Part shown: positions 1 through 8,694 of the stretch, piece after piece
Numbering within the stretch: position 1 is the stretch's first letter
How the letters are laid out: every line of letters starts with the position of its first letter
Assembly: GCF_006538325.1 (NCBI RefSeq)
Contig: NZ_BJKK01000003.1
Location: 62,001-126,000, forward strand
Origin: Alteromonas sp. KUL42
Lineage (GTDB): Bacteria; Pseudomonadota; Gammaproteobacteria; Enterobacterales; Alteromonadaceae
Length of the DNA: 64,000 nt
Direction of reading: 5' to 3'
Notes under the pieces: generated by a model
Told to the model about the DNA's origin: nothing
Database searches by the model: none
Seen by the model: the letters and a program-made list of their open reading frames with translations, nothing else
Translations under genes and position numbers: made by a program

Positions 1-1134
<1,134 letters not shown>

Positions 1135-1160
1135 AACGTCAAGAAGCCTTGTACATTGAA

Positions 1161-1190
1161 AAGCGCGGTATTTCATACCGCGCTTTTTTT
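1161..1190 (+). terminator. Rho-independent terminator after purB
   Basis: A perfect 10-bp stem (AAGCGCGGTA / TACCGCGCTT) with a five-base loop is followed by a run of T, 26 bases after the purB stop. It separates purB from the cyclase-like gene. Confidence 0.9.
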
Positions 1191-1225
1191 GTGCTACATT
1201 TTATGCTAAATCAAGGCTTTTTCCC

Positions 1226-1873
1226 GTGGAAATTCAAACTACAAACACTCAACCTAGGCATCATTTACAAAGCCAAAAGCACATAATAAACCACGCTGTA
1301 GTTATCTTCGTAGACATGTCAGGCTATCAACAACTGAACCATGCTCTGGGTGATGAAAACTGTATCCTAATCATAGAAGCATTGTTTCGCCAACTTGATA
1401 CACTGGTAAAAGCGTTATCTTTGAAACCAGTTAAAACCAACGGCGATCAATATATCGTCATTTCAGAAACCGATAAGCAATTATCTAAAGAGGCTAAACA
1501 ACATAACCCAACATCTGTTGAAATTAGTACATTGCATGCTCTTCACTTCGCCACATGTGCCCACGATATTGTTCGCAACAACAAAACGCTGTATAAACAC
1601 AACTGTGGCCTACGCATAGGTATCGCGTCTGGCCCTATTGTAGCCGGTTATCCAAATAGGCACATGGGTGGCTATGATATTTGGGGGTTAACTGTCAATT
1701 TGGCTGCCATGTTGGAAAAAAGCACGCCCAAAAACACCACTGCAGTTTGTTCAAAAACACTGTTCTGCTTACCAGCCTACTGGCAGAGTCGGTTTAAGCA
1801 AACCTGCTTTCCTGTCAAAAATAGACGAGTAAATGCATTTGTAACCCAGATGGATAAGAATCTGAACCACTAA
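1226..1873 (+). CDS. Small class III nucleotide cyclase-like protein lacking the catalytic arginine
   Basis: The 215-residue protein is almost entirely one class III adenylyl/guanylyl cyclase homology domain, with no membrane segment or sensor domain. Visible landmarks: first metal Asp30 in FVDMSG, Lys70 and second metal Asp74 in KTNGDQ, and YDIWGLTVNLAAM, where Asp151 and Asn158 match the purine-binding Asp and the Asn of the usual NxxxR motif. Lys70 and Asp151 are the pair typical of ATP-specific cyclases. The transition-state Arg four residues after Asn158 is Met162, so activity is doubtful. The GTG start at 1226 is the only reasonable start before the domain, and there is no clear ribosome-binding site. 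It stands alone between purB and roxA. It may be a regulatory pseudo-cyclase or a weakly active enzyme. Confidence 0.75.
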   Translation: MEIQTTNTQPRHHLQSQKHIINHAVVIFVDMSGYQQLNHALGDENCILIIEALFRQLDTLVKALSLKPVKTNGDQYIVISETDKQLSKEAKQHNPTSVEISTLHALHFATCAHDIVRNNKTLYKHNCGLRIGIASGPIVAGYPNRHMGGYDIWGLTVNLAAMLEKSTPKNTTAVCSKTLFCLPAYWQSRFKQTCFPVKNRRVNAFVTQMDKNLNH

Positions 1874-1911
1874 GATTTAAACGCCCGTCTGTAAAACGTG
1901 GTTTATTACTC

Positions 1912-1927
1912 GTCGCAACGTTGCGAC
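1912..1927. promoter_or_regulatory. Perfect 16-bp palindrome upstream of roxA
   Basis: GTCGCAACGTTGCGAC is a perfect palindrome with no spacer, 100 bases upstream of the roxA start. It has no following T run, so it is more like a dimeric repressor operator than a terminator. The cognate regulator is unknown. Confidence 0.4.
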
Positions 1928-1958
1928 ACATTAACTTTCATTCAGAAAGTGGTGCAGT

Positions 1959-1987
1959 TCGCCTGACATTATCAACGTGTTAGGCGA
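1959..1987. promoter_or_regulatory. Hairpin in the roxA leader region
   Basis: TCGCCTGACA (1959-1968) pairs with TGTTAGGCGA (1978-1987) with one G-U pair and a nine-base loop. It ends 40 bases before the roxA start and has no T run. It could be a leader structure or an operator half-site pair; only the inverted repeat itself is seen. Confidence 0.3.
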
Positions 1988-2027
1988 TAATCTTCATAAT
2001 TCTGAATTAGCATAAGTAGTTAATACC

Positions 2028-3167
2028 ATGCCCCCATTTATTCTCGATAAGTTTGATGCCGATGTATTTCTAAACGAATATTGGCAACAAAAGCCCGTTG
2101 TTATTCGACAATTGTTTAAACACTTTGACGACCCCATCGACGAGAACGACTTGGCAGGATTGGCACAAGAGCCTGATATTGATGCGCGGGTTATTAGTAA
2201 CCAAAATGGCAAATGGCACGTTGAGCAAGGCCCGATTGAAGATTTTGATGCTGTATGCAAAGGGCAATGGACGTTATTGGTACAAGGTGTCGATAAGTAT
2301 ATTACCGATGTAACGCCGCTTTTATCCCCTTTCGGATTTATTCCACATTGGCGCTTAGACGACATTATGGTGAGCTATGCTACACAAGGTGCAGGTGTTG
2401 GTGCTCACATCGACCAATACGATGTATTTCTTGTTCAAGGCAAAGGAAAACGACGTTGGCGTGTGGGGGAGCCTGACGATTTTAAAGAGATATTTCCCCA
2501 TCCTAAATTACGACAAATAGAGGGCTTTAAACCTGTTATCGATGTAGTTGTAGAGCCTGGTGATGTGGTTTATGTTCCTCCCGGTTGGCCCCATGACGGA
2601 CAAACTATTGAAGATAGCCTGACCTATTCTGTGGGCTATCGAGCGCCCGATAACTTGCAGTTAGCAGAAAGCCTAGCAATGATGTTAGATAAAGGGCAAT
2701 GCAACGTAAGGTTTTCAGACCCACAAAGAGTAAAACCTCATTCGCCTGCTAGCGTTAACATTGATGATGTAAACAGGCTAAAACAACAGCTTGTAGAAGC
2801 AATACAATCAGATGATTTTACCTTTGCACTACTTGAAGCGATGAGTGAGCAAGGTATCCCCGAATTTCCAGTAGAGCCTGAAGTAACACTTGAACAAATT
2901 GCCAATGAATTTTCTGCCGGTTTGAGTTTTGTGCCAGCAGCGGGTGTAAGAGCACTAATTTGTGATGGCAAAGCGGGACTTCCTAGAGCTCTGTACGTAA
3001 ATGGCACTCAGTTTGAGTTTAGTCACACTGATACAGAATGGTATACTGCATTGGCTTCAGGGGAATTGCTCAATGCTACATGCTGCCAAGATGCACCTTC
3101 TTTTACATTTTTAGAAACCTTGACTACACTCGTTAATAACGGGTATTGGGAATGGTATGAAGGTTAG
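2028..3167 (+). CDS. roxA: Ribosomal protein L16 arginine 3-hydroxylase (cupin-like 2OG oxygenase)
   Basis: RoxA (YcfD) is a JmjC/cupin-type 2-oxoglutarate- and Fe(II)-dependent oxygenase that hydroxylates an arginine of 50S ribosomal protein L16. At 379 residues it is close to E. coli RoxA (373) and similar along its length, including the N-terminal 'W..KPVV' region and the C-terminal 'NSGYW'-like end (NNGYWEWYEG). The iron triad is visible: His127 and Asp129 in AHIDQYDVF and His189 in PPGWPHDG. The ATG at 2028 gives the expected N-terminus. The GNAT gene begins 8 bases after the stop, so the two are probably cotranscribed. The upstream region carries three inverted repeats. Confidence 0.93.
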   Translation: MPPFILDKFDADVFLNEYWQQKPVVIRQLFKHFDDPIDENDLAGLAQEPDIDARVISNQNGKWHVEQGPIEDFDAVCKGQWTLLVQGVDKYITDVTPLLSPFGFIPHWRLDDIMVSYATQGAGVGAHIDQYDVFLVQGKGKRRWRVGEPDDFKEIFPHPKLRQIEGFKPVIDVVVEPGDVVYVPPGWPHDGQTIEDSLTYSVGYRAPDNLQLAESLAMMLDKGQCNVRFSDPQRVKPHSPASVNIDDVNRLKQQLVEAIQSDDFTFALLEAMSEQGIPEFPVEPEVTLEQIANEFSAGLSFVPAAGVRALICDGKAGLPRALYVNGTQFEFSHTDTEWYTALASGELLNATCCQDAPSFTFLETLTTLVNNGYWEWYEG

Positions 3168-3175
3168 TAGGCAAA

Positions 3176-3634
3176 ATGGCGTTTACAATTCAGAGCGTCG
3201 ATTGGGAAAAGGACAAACATCGACTTAAAGCACTAAGGGAACACGTATTCGTATTAGAATGGCGCGTACCAAAAGCAAGTGAGTTCGATGAAGAAGATTG
3301 CTCTGCCTGCCATATTTTAATTATTGGCGATAACGATGAAGCGATTGCTACAGGTAGGCTAACAAGAAAAGGCGAATTAGGAAGAATTGCGGTTAAACGC
3401 TGCTACCGAACGTTACCTGTATACCGTGCACTTTTTGCTGCTCTGATTGACGCAGCAAACAAAATAAAAGTACCCAATATTAAAGTGGTGTGTAATTTAG
3501 ATAGCGTTTCCTACCACCAATCAATTGGCTTTGTCCCCGAAGGCCAAGTATTTATGGAATCAGGTGTTCCTAGACAGCGTTTAGTATGTCCTGCTGAACG
3601 CTTTCCTTTACCTGACGTCACGCAGTTACACTAA
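3176..3634 (+). CDS. GNAT family N-acetyltransferase
   Basis: This 152-residue protein has the GNAT fold pattern: an acidic β-strand region, 'AIATGRLTRKGELGRIAVKRCYRTLPVYRAL' reduced here to its core features (conserved strand β4, then an RxxRxxG/A-like acetyl-CoA loop in divergent form) and a C-terminal 'VSYHQSIGFVPEG' segment typical of GNAT β5-α4. It resembles ElaA/YjcF-type small acetyltransferases. The acceptor substrate is unknown. It starts 8 bases after roxA, which makes an operon likely; the pairing of two protein-modification-type enzymes hints at, but does not prove, a ribosomal or protein target. Confidence 0.8.
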   Translation: MAFTIQSVDWEKDKHRLKALREHVFVLEWRVPKASEFDEEDCSACHILIIGDNDEAIATGRLTRKGELGRIAVKRCYRTLPVYRALFAALIDAANKIKVPNIKVVCNLDSVSYHQSIGFVPEGQVFMESGVPRQRLVCPAERFPLPDVTQLH

Positions 3635-3656
3635 CACTTTTTAAATTTAAAGGATC

Positions 3657-3694
3657 ATGGCTACGGTATAAGTAGCGCGTTAACCAGTAGCCAT
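3657..3694. other. Inverted repeat after the GNAT gene
   Basis: ATGGCTAC (3657-3664) and GTAGCCAT (3687-3694) form an 8-bp stem with a 22-base loop between two convergent genes. There is no clear T run, so it is at best a weak terminator. Confidence 0.25.
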
Positions 3695-3730
3695 ATCAAT
3701 TCTTTGAAAAAACTGGGGTTATAAGCCCAA

Positions 3731-4135
3731 TTAAGACCATAGTTGTGGCGCGTTTTGCATCACAAATAGGTTTTCAGCTCTATTTTCTAGTAGCGCAGCA
3801 AATGCTTTCTGTTCGTCACTGGCGCCCTGTGCCGTTTTCAAGTTCTCAGCTTTAAGCTGCCATTGCATACCAAAATACCTAAGTACTTCTTTTGCATCTT
3901 TTGCATTTTCGGTAGAAGTAAAGTCGGTGGGAAGGTCGCCGCTAATTACCCAATAACTCTTACCGTCCATAGCGCGAATTTTCCATACGGCGAGATACGG
4001 CATAAGGTAACGACTCTCATCGGTGATGACCGAATCAAATAAAACACCGTTCTCAGCCAAATATTTATTAGCATGTTGAAATTGATTCTTTACCCATTCT
4101 GCGCGTTCTTCATCACTTATTGTTTGTTCTGCCAT
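3731..4135 (-). CDS. DUF4826-like hypothetical protein
   Basis: A 134-residue soluble, acidic protein with no signal peptide or membrane segment. It contains 'YLAVWKIRAMDGKSYWVISGDLPTDF', here noted as a Trp-rich central strand region around residues 47-73, and a helical C-terminal half. The composition and the 'W.I.GD.PTD' core match my memory of DUF4826, a family of uncharacterised proteins common in Alteromonadales and related marine bacteria. It faces the roxA-GNAT operon convergently and has a good ATG start. No function can be assigned from the sequence. Confidence 0.7.
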   Translation of the reverse strand: MAEQTISDEERAEWVKNQFQHANKYLAENGVLFDSVITDESRYLMPYLAVWKIRAMDGKSYWVISGDLPTDFTSTENAKDAKEVLRYFGMQWQLKAENLKTAQGASDEQKAFAALLENRAENLFVMQNAPQLWS

Positions 4136-4653
4136 TACTGTTCTCTTTTCTATCTAATCAAACGCGTTATCGCGCTAATATGATTGCCACGTATCTTCGT
4201 GATGCATCGTTAATATAGCCCCTTTTTACTTTATTTCGGCAGCGTTATCCAGAGCAATCACCTACTACATACGAGTTCTTACGACAAGTGCACATTATTT
4301 CAACAGCCAGAAGGCAATAGTTAAGAAAATCGCCTTTTCTGCTGTTTGATTTATAGACAACAACGCTTAGCGGCGACGTAATTAAGCCGAGATCTGAGAG
4401 TTAGCCGTGACGTAAATCATGAGAACAACTTACCAAATCAGGCTATAGAGAGAAGTAACATTAAAGGCATGTTCCGCATAAAAGGGGAATTTTTGATAAA
4501 TGGTTACAATTTTAGTGTTGGCATAAGTACTTTAATCGAACACAATGAAAAGAATCGTGAATTGCAGGGCAGATAAAAACGCATCTGCTCTCGTGAAACA
4601 TTAACAAGCTGTTGTATTTATACGGCACCTTTTAGACATAAACGGAGTACAAT
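4136..4653. other. 518-base intergenic region with no gene seen
   Basis: Divergent promoters for the DUF4826-like gene (leftward) and the small membrane protein (rightward) must lie here. All reading frames are short and lack ribosome-binding sites. No hairpin with a T run, repeat or recognisable RNA was found. Confidence 0.5.
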
Positions 4654-4872
4654 ATGATGCGAATAGTTAGATTAACAGTAGGTGCTTTGTTATTCGTAAG
4701 TGGTATTGTACTGACACTACTACCAGGTTCCATTTTATTGGTTATCGGCGGGTTGATGCTGTTAAGTTATGACTGGCCGCGCGCCAGAGGCTGGTTGAAG
4801 TTTAGTCAGAAGTCGATGGCACACGGTGCACGAAAAATCGATCGCTTTTTACTTATGAGAAAGCTTCGATAG
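4654..4872 (+). CDS. Small two-segment membrane protein, PGPGW-like
   Basis: The 72-residue protein has two hydrophobic segments (about residues 6-24 and 26-40) separated by LLPGS, then a basic tail (RGWLKFSQKSMAHGARKIDRF). The Pro-Gly turn followed by a second glycine-rich helix and a tryptophan fits small inner-membrane proteins of the PGPGW type, although the motif is incomplete. The start is supported by AAACGGAG seven bases upstream. It stands alone. The function is unknown. Confidence 0.65.
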   Translation: MMRIVRLTVGALLFVSGIVLTLLPGSILLVIGGLMLLSYDWPRARGWLKFSQKSMAHGARKIDRFLLMRKLR

Positions 4873-5166
4873 CGTTCGTTTTTCGTTTTTTCCTTATTCG
4901 CGTTTTCCCTGCTCGCACCTCAGCAGCGCACACCTTTGTCGCACTGCATACGTGATTAGTCTAAAGTCTATAGTAAACGTTACATCTCGTGCTAACGTAA
5001 TGTATTCGCAACAGCACATCCCTTTCTAATAACAACACCAACGGTAAGTGCTCATATCTGAGCAGTGTGCAAAACACAGGCAATGTAATTGTATAAATAT
5101 GTACGTCACTAAACATAGTGAGGCTTGGGTAAGTCATATATGTCAATTACTAACGGAGACAAGACC

Positions 5167-5673
5167 ATGATAACGTTTACCGTTAACGGTAAAAATTACG
5201 AATTTTCGGGTGATCCATCAACACCAGTCCTTTGGTATCTGCGTGATGAATTAAATCTTACCGGTCCTAAATTTGGATGTGGTATGGCGCAATGCGGAGC
5301 GTGTACGGTACATATTGATGGTACGGCTCAACGCTCATGTGTTTTACCCGTATCAGCCGTTCAAGGGCGCAAAATCACTACCATTGAAGGCCTTAGCGAA
5401 AACGGTGAACACCCCGTTCAGCAAGCTTGGGTTGAACACAAAGTTCCCCAGTGTGGTTTTTGTCAATGTGGACAAATAATGCAAGCCGCCAGCTTACTGG
5501 CGTCCAATCCAAATCCCAGTGATAAAGAAATTGTTCAGAACATGTCGGGTAATATTTGTCGCTGCGGCACCTACCCTCGTATACACAAAGCGATAAAATC
5601 AGCAGCGGAGTCTATTTCCGGTACTGCTGGCGTAAGCTACTTCACCCCCAACACTGAGGGAGAGAACGCATGA
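5167..5673 (+). CDS. iorA: Isoquinoline 1-oxidoreductase-type small subunit, two [2Fe-2S] clusters
   Basis: This is the electron-transfer subunit of a periplasmic molybdenum hydroxylase of the xanthine oxidase family. The N-terminal plant-ferredoxin-type cluster is bound by CGMAQCGAC plus a later Cys (RSC), and the C-terminal cluster by CGFCQCGQ and [11 protein letters not shown], which is the standard order. The start at 5167 is preferred over upstream TTG 5125 and ATG 5140 because GGAG lies 7 bases before it and the protein then begins at the first ferredoxin strand. The stop overlaps the start of the next gene (ATGA). The small subunit has no signal and is normally co-exported with its Tat-signal partner. 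The substrate may be an aldehyde or N-heterocycle and cannot be told from sequence. Confidence 0.88.
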   Translation: MITFTVNGKNYEFSGDPSTPVLWYLRDELNLTGPKFGCGMAQCGACTVHIDGTAQRSCVLPVSAVQGRKITTIEGLSENGEHPVQQAWVEHKVPQCGFCQCGQIMQAASLLASNPNPSDKEIVQNMSGNICRCGTYPRIHKAIKSAAESISGTAGVSYFTPNTEGENA

Positions 5674-7935
5674 AAAAGACGCACCAGTACTTTGATATGA
5701 ATAGAAGAAGCTTTCTAAAATCGAGCGCAATTGCAGGTGCACTTGTTATCGGCACTTACTTTGCTGGCGGTGCACCGCGCGCCATGGCCGGGGTATTAGC
5801 CAAACCTTCCGACACAGCCAAGCGCGCAAACTTGTTCATCGCTCTGCGCCCTGATGGCATGGTCGAGATCACCTGTCACCGATCTGAAATGGGGCAACAA
5901 ATTCGAACAGCTATTGCGCAGATAGTGGCTGATGAAATGGAAGCTTCATGGGATAAAGTAGTCGTCATTCAGGGTAAAGGCGACCCTAAATATGGCGATC
6001 AAAATACCGACGGTTCACGAAGTATCCGCTTTAACATGCAACGTTTACGTGAAATGGGCGCAAGTGTCCGTTACATGATGCAACATGCTGCAGCAAAACG
6101 TTGGGGCGTAAACCCAGATAGTTGTCGTGCCGAGCAGCATGTCGTCACCCACACATCAGGTAAAACACTTGCCTACAAAGATTTAATTGACGAAGCGCTG
6201 TCTATAACACCACCTGATGTTAACGAGCTTAAGCTAAAATCGCGTAAAGAGTGGCGTTACATTAACACAGGTATGGCACATATCGATTTGAACGATATTG
6301 TCACGGGTAAAGCGACATTTGCAGCAGATGTGCGCGAGCCAAAAGCACTGGTTGCTATCATTGAGCGCCCTCCCGTGGTGGGTGGTAAAGTAAAATCCTT
6401 TGATGCAACTAAAGCCAAAGCCCTAAGTGGCGTGGTGGATGTTATTGAAATTCCAGCAGCGAAAGGCGCTACACAATTTCAACCCAAAGGCGGCGTCGCT
6501 GTCATTGCGCAAAACACCTGGGCTGCTTGGCAAGGCCGAAAAGCACTTAGTGTCACTTGGGATGACGGCGCCAATAGCGATTATAACTCAAGCAATTTCA
6601 AAGAAAGCTTGCTTGAAACCGTGAACAAGCCACAAGCCCATGTACGTGAAAAAGGCGATGCTACAGGTGTGTTAGCAAGTGCAGCTGACAAACTAGTTGC
6701 TGATTATTATATTCCCCATTTAGCCCAAGCCCCTATGGAGCCACCTTGCGCTACTGCCATGTATTATAAGGATCGCGTAGATGTTTGGGCAGCAACGCAA
6801 AACCCACAAGCCGACATGGAAACTGTTGGTGCTATGGTTGGTATGGAAAAAGTAAAAAATCAATGTGCATGTAACTATGCTAGGTGGCGCATTTGGGCGT
6901 AAGTCGAAGCCTGACTTTTCAGCTGAAGCAGCTTATTTGTCGATGAAAACAGGCAAACCTATTCGCGTGCAATGGACACGTGAAGATGACATTCAGCACG
7001 GTTTCTATCACGCAGTATCAGCACAGCACGTTGAAGCATCGCTTAATGATGAAGGTGCTATTGACGCTTATTTACACAGAACTGCGTTTTCTCCCATTGC
7101 ATCTACCTTTCAAGAAGGTGCCAATGCGCCATTTAGCTTTGAGCTCGATTTAGGCTTTACTGACAACCCTATTCTCACGCCCAATATGAAACTAGAAAGG
7201 GGCGAAGCGCCGGCAAAAGCGCGCATAGGTTGGATGCGTTCGGTATCAAATATCTTCCACGCGTTTGCCGTACAGTCGTTCATCAATGAAGCTGCACATA
7301 AAGCAGGCAAAGATGCAAAAGATTATCTATTAGAGGTCATTGGTCCCGATAGAATAATTGATGTCACTGAACAAAATGCTGAGTACATGAACTATTGGGG
7401 GGATAAAGCCGTTTATCCCCTTGATACCTCACGGCTCAAAAATGTAATAAAAAAAGTGGCCAGTATGGCAAATTGGGGAAGAGAGATGCCTAAAGGCCGT
7501 GGTTTAGGTATTGCGGCTCACCGTAGCTTTTTAACTTACGTTGCCACAGTGGTTGAAGTTGAGATATCAGACAAGGGTGACCTAACCATCGTCAAATCTT
7601 GGGTAGCAATTGATGCAGGTACGGTGGTCAATACCGATACCGTTATTAACCAAACACAAGGTGGCTCAATCTTCGGTATAACCACCGCAATCAGCGACGG
7701 GATAACCTTCGACAAAGGCCGCGTGCAGCAGAGTAACTTCCACAACTATCGCGTACCACGAATGAGTGACGCGCCTTTAGATATAGAGGTAGAAGTTGTT
7801 CAAAGTGACGCAGCGCCAGCAGGCGTTGGTGAGCCAGCTACACCAGTGTATGCCCCTGCGTTGTGTAACGCCATTTTCGCAGCATGTGGCAAACGTATCA
7901 GACAGCTGCCAATAGGAAACCAATTAAAGGCGTAA
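5670..7935 (+). pseudogene. iorB: Isoquinoline 1-oxidoreductase-type molybdopterin large subunit, frameshifted
   Basis: The large subunit carries the molybdopterin cytosine dinucleotide cofactor. It starts with a twin-arginine signal (MNRRSFLK at residues 10-17, then a hydrophobic stretch), so the complex is exported folded. The first frame runs to 6902 and the rest continues in another frame from 6865 to 7935. Deleting one A from the A6 run at 6854-6859 joins them as VKINVHVTMLGGAFGRKSKP, the usual family sequence at this site, giving about 754 residues, the normal length. Late motifs include GVGEPATP with the catalytic-type Glu. No cytochrome c subunit or XdhC-type maturase gene is adjacent. 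Either the gene is broken or the base is a sequencing error. Confidence 0.85.
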
Positions 7936-7965
7936 TTCAACACCGCTTTTATCAAACTTTAACGC

Positions 7966-7995
7966 AAAAAGGAGACCTCGATGGTCTCCTTTTTA
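7966..7995 (+). terminator. Terminator after the iorAB genes
   Basis: GGAGACC (7971-7977) pairs with GGTCTCC (7983-7989) with flanking A5 and T5 extending the stem, 31 bases after the iorB stop. It can act in both directions. Confidence 0.88.
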
Positions 7996-8204
7996 ATTGA
8001 AGCTAGAACGTTTATGTTTCTGTTTACGGTCTGTCAGAAACAAACTCCTTGAGACCTTATGCAAACTCACATCAAACATTGTAAACCACTGCGTAAGATA
8101 GCAAGCAAACTGAAAGTATTGATGAAAACTTTCAAAATTTAAGAACAAAAACAATAAAAATTATTAATTACTCTTCTTTTTACCTTTCACTTTATCAGCG
8201 GATT

Positions 8205-8354
8205 TTATTCGTAGTTGCGTTCCATCCACATGATTTTCATTTTTAACTCATCAATTTCTTTGTACGCGTCAGCTAACTGCTCTGCCATAGAAGCTTGCTG
8301 CAATACATTATCTTCATTGTTGTTAAATGATGTAGTGTTGTCGTTGTGTACCAT
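8205..8354 (-). CDS. Possible 49-residue small protein with a helical heptad region
   Basis: An ATG at 8354 opens a 49-codon frame ending at 8205. The protein begins with an Asn/Asp/Thr-rich stretch, and residues 22-46 (AEQLADAYKEIDELKMKIMWME) read as an amphipathic helix with leucine/isoleucine/methionine at a/d-like positions, followed by a short tail. It lies between two terminators with its own space, which supports an independent gene. The ribosome-binding site is weak (GGTTGAG). It has no signal or membrane segment. The function is unknown; the complementary-strand frame over the same bases is less protein-like. Confidence 0.45.
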   Translation of the reverse strand: MVHNDNTTSFNNNEDNVLQQASMAEQLADAYKEIDELKMKIMWMERNYE

Positions 8355-8600
8355 ATTAGCTCAACCAAGTAGTTTATTAATCATGAAATTAAGTGCGTAA
8401 CCAACTCTGTAATGTTACACTTATAATTACAAAAAGTCATTTAACAACTTCAATAATCACTATGCTTCTGATAAATATTGTCAACTTGGCGAAACGCGAA
8501 ATTACCAGACTTTCTTTGTGTCTTTACAGTTAGTAAAACGGGCGGAAAGCTAGCTTCATACAAGTGTGTGTTTGTGCGTTTACACGTTGACGTTGATCCA

Positions 8601-8640
8601 CGCTAAAAAAAGAGACCTGACCGGTCTCTTTTTATTAGCG
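8601..8640 (-). terminator. Terminator after ppsA
   Basis: AAGAGACC and GGTCTCTT flank a short loop, with A-rich and T-rich arms extending the stem to about 17 bp (CGCTAA... / ...TTAGCG). It lies 55 bases beyond the ppsA stop and on the minus strand runs into T7. Confidence 0.85.
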
Positions 8641-8694
8641 TTTTGTTGTTAAAAGTTTACCCGAGATGAATTACTCCAATCCCTAGCAATGCTA

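Noticed and set aside
1994..2365. 123-codon minus-strand frame over the start of roxA
   Set aside because: It is antisense to the well-supported roxA and has no domain, signal or ribosome-binding site.
4961..5146. 61-codon minus-strand frame before iorA
   Set aside because: AT-rich, no ribosome-binding site and implausible composition.
6854..6902. Programmed ribosomal frameshift in iorB
   Set aside because: The A6 run would need a +1 shift, with no stimulating stem seen; an extra base is simpler.
8215..8400. 61-codon plus-strand frame
   Set aside because: It lies opposite the more protein-like 49-codon minus-strand frame and has no ribosome-binding site.
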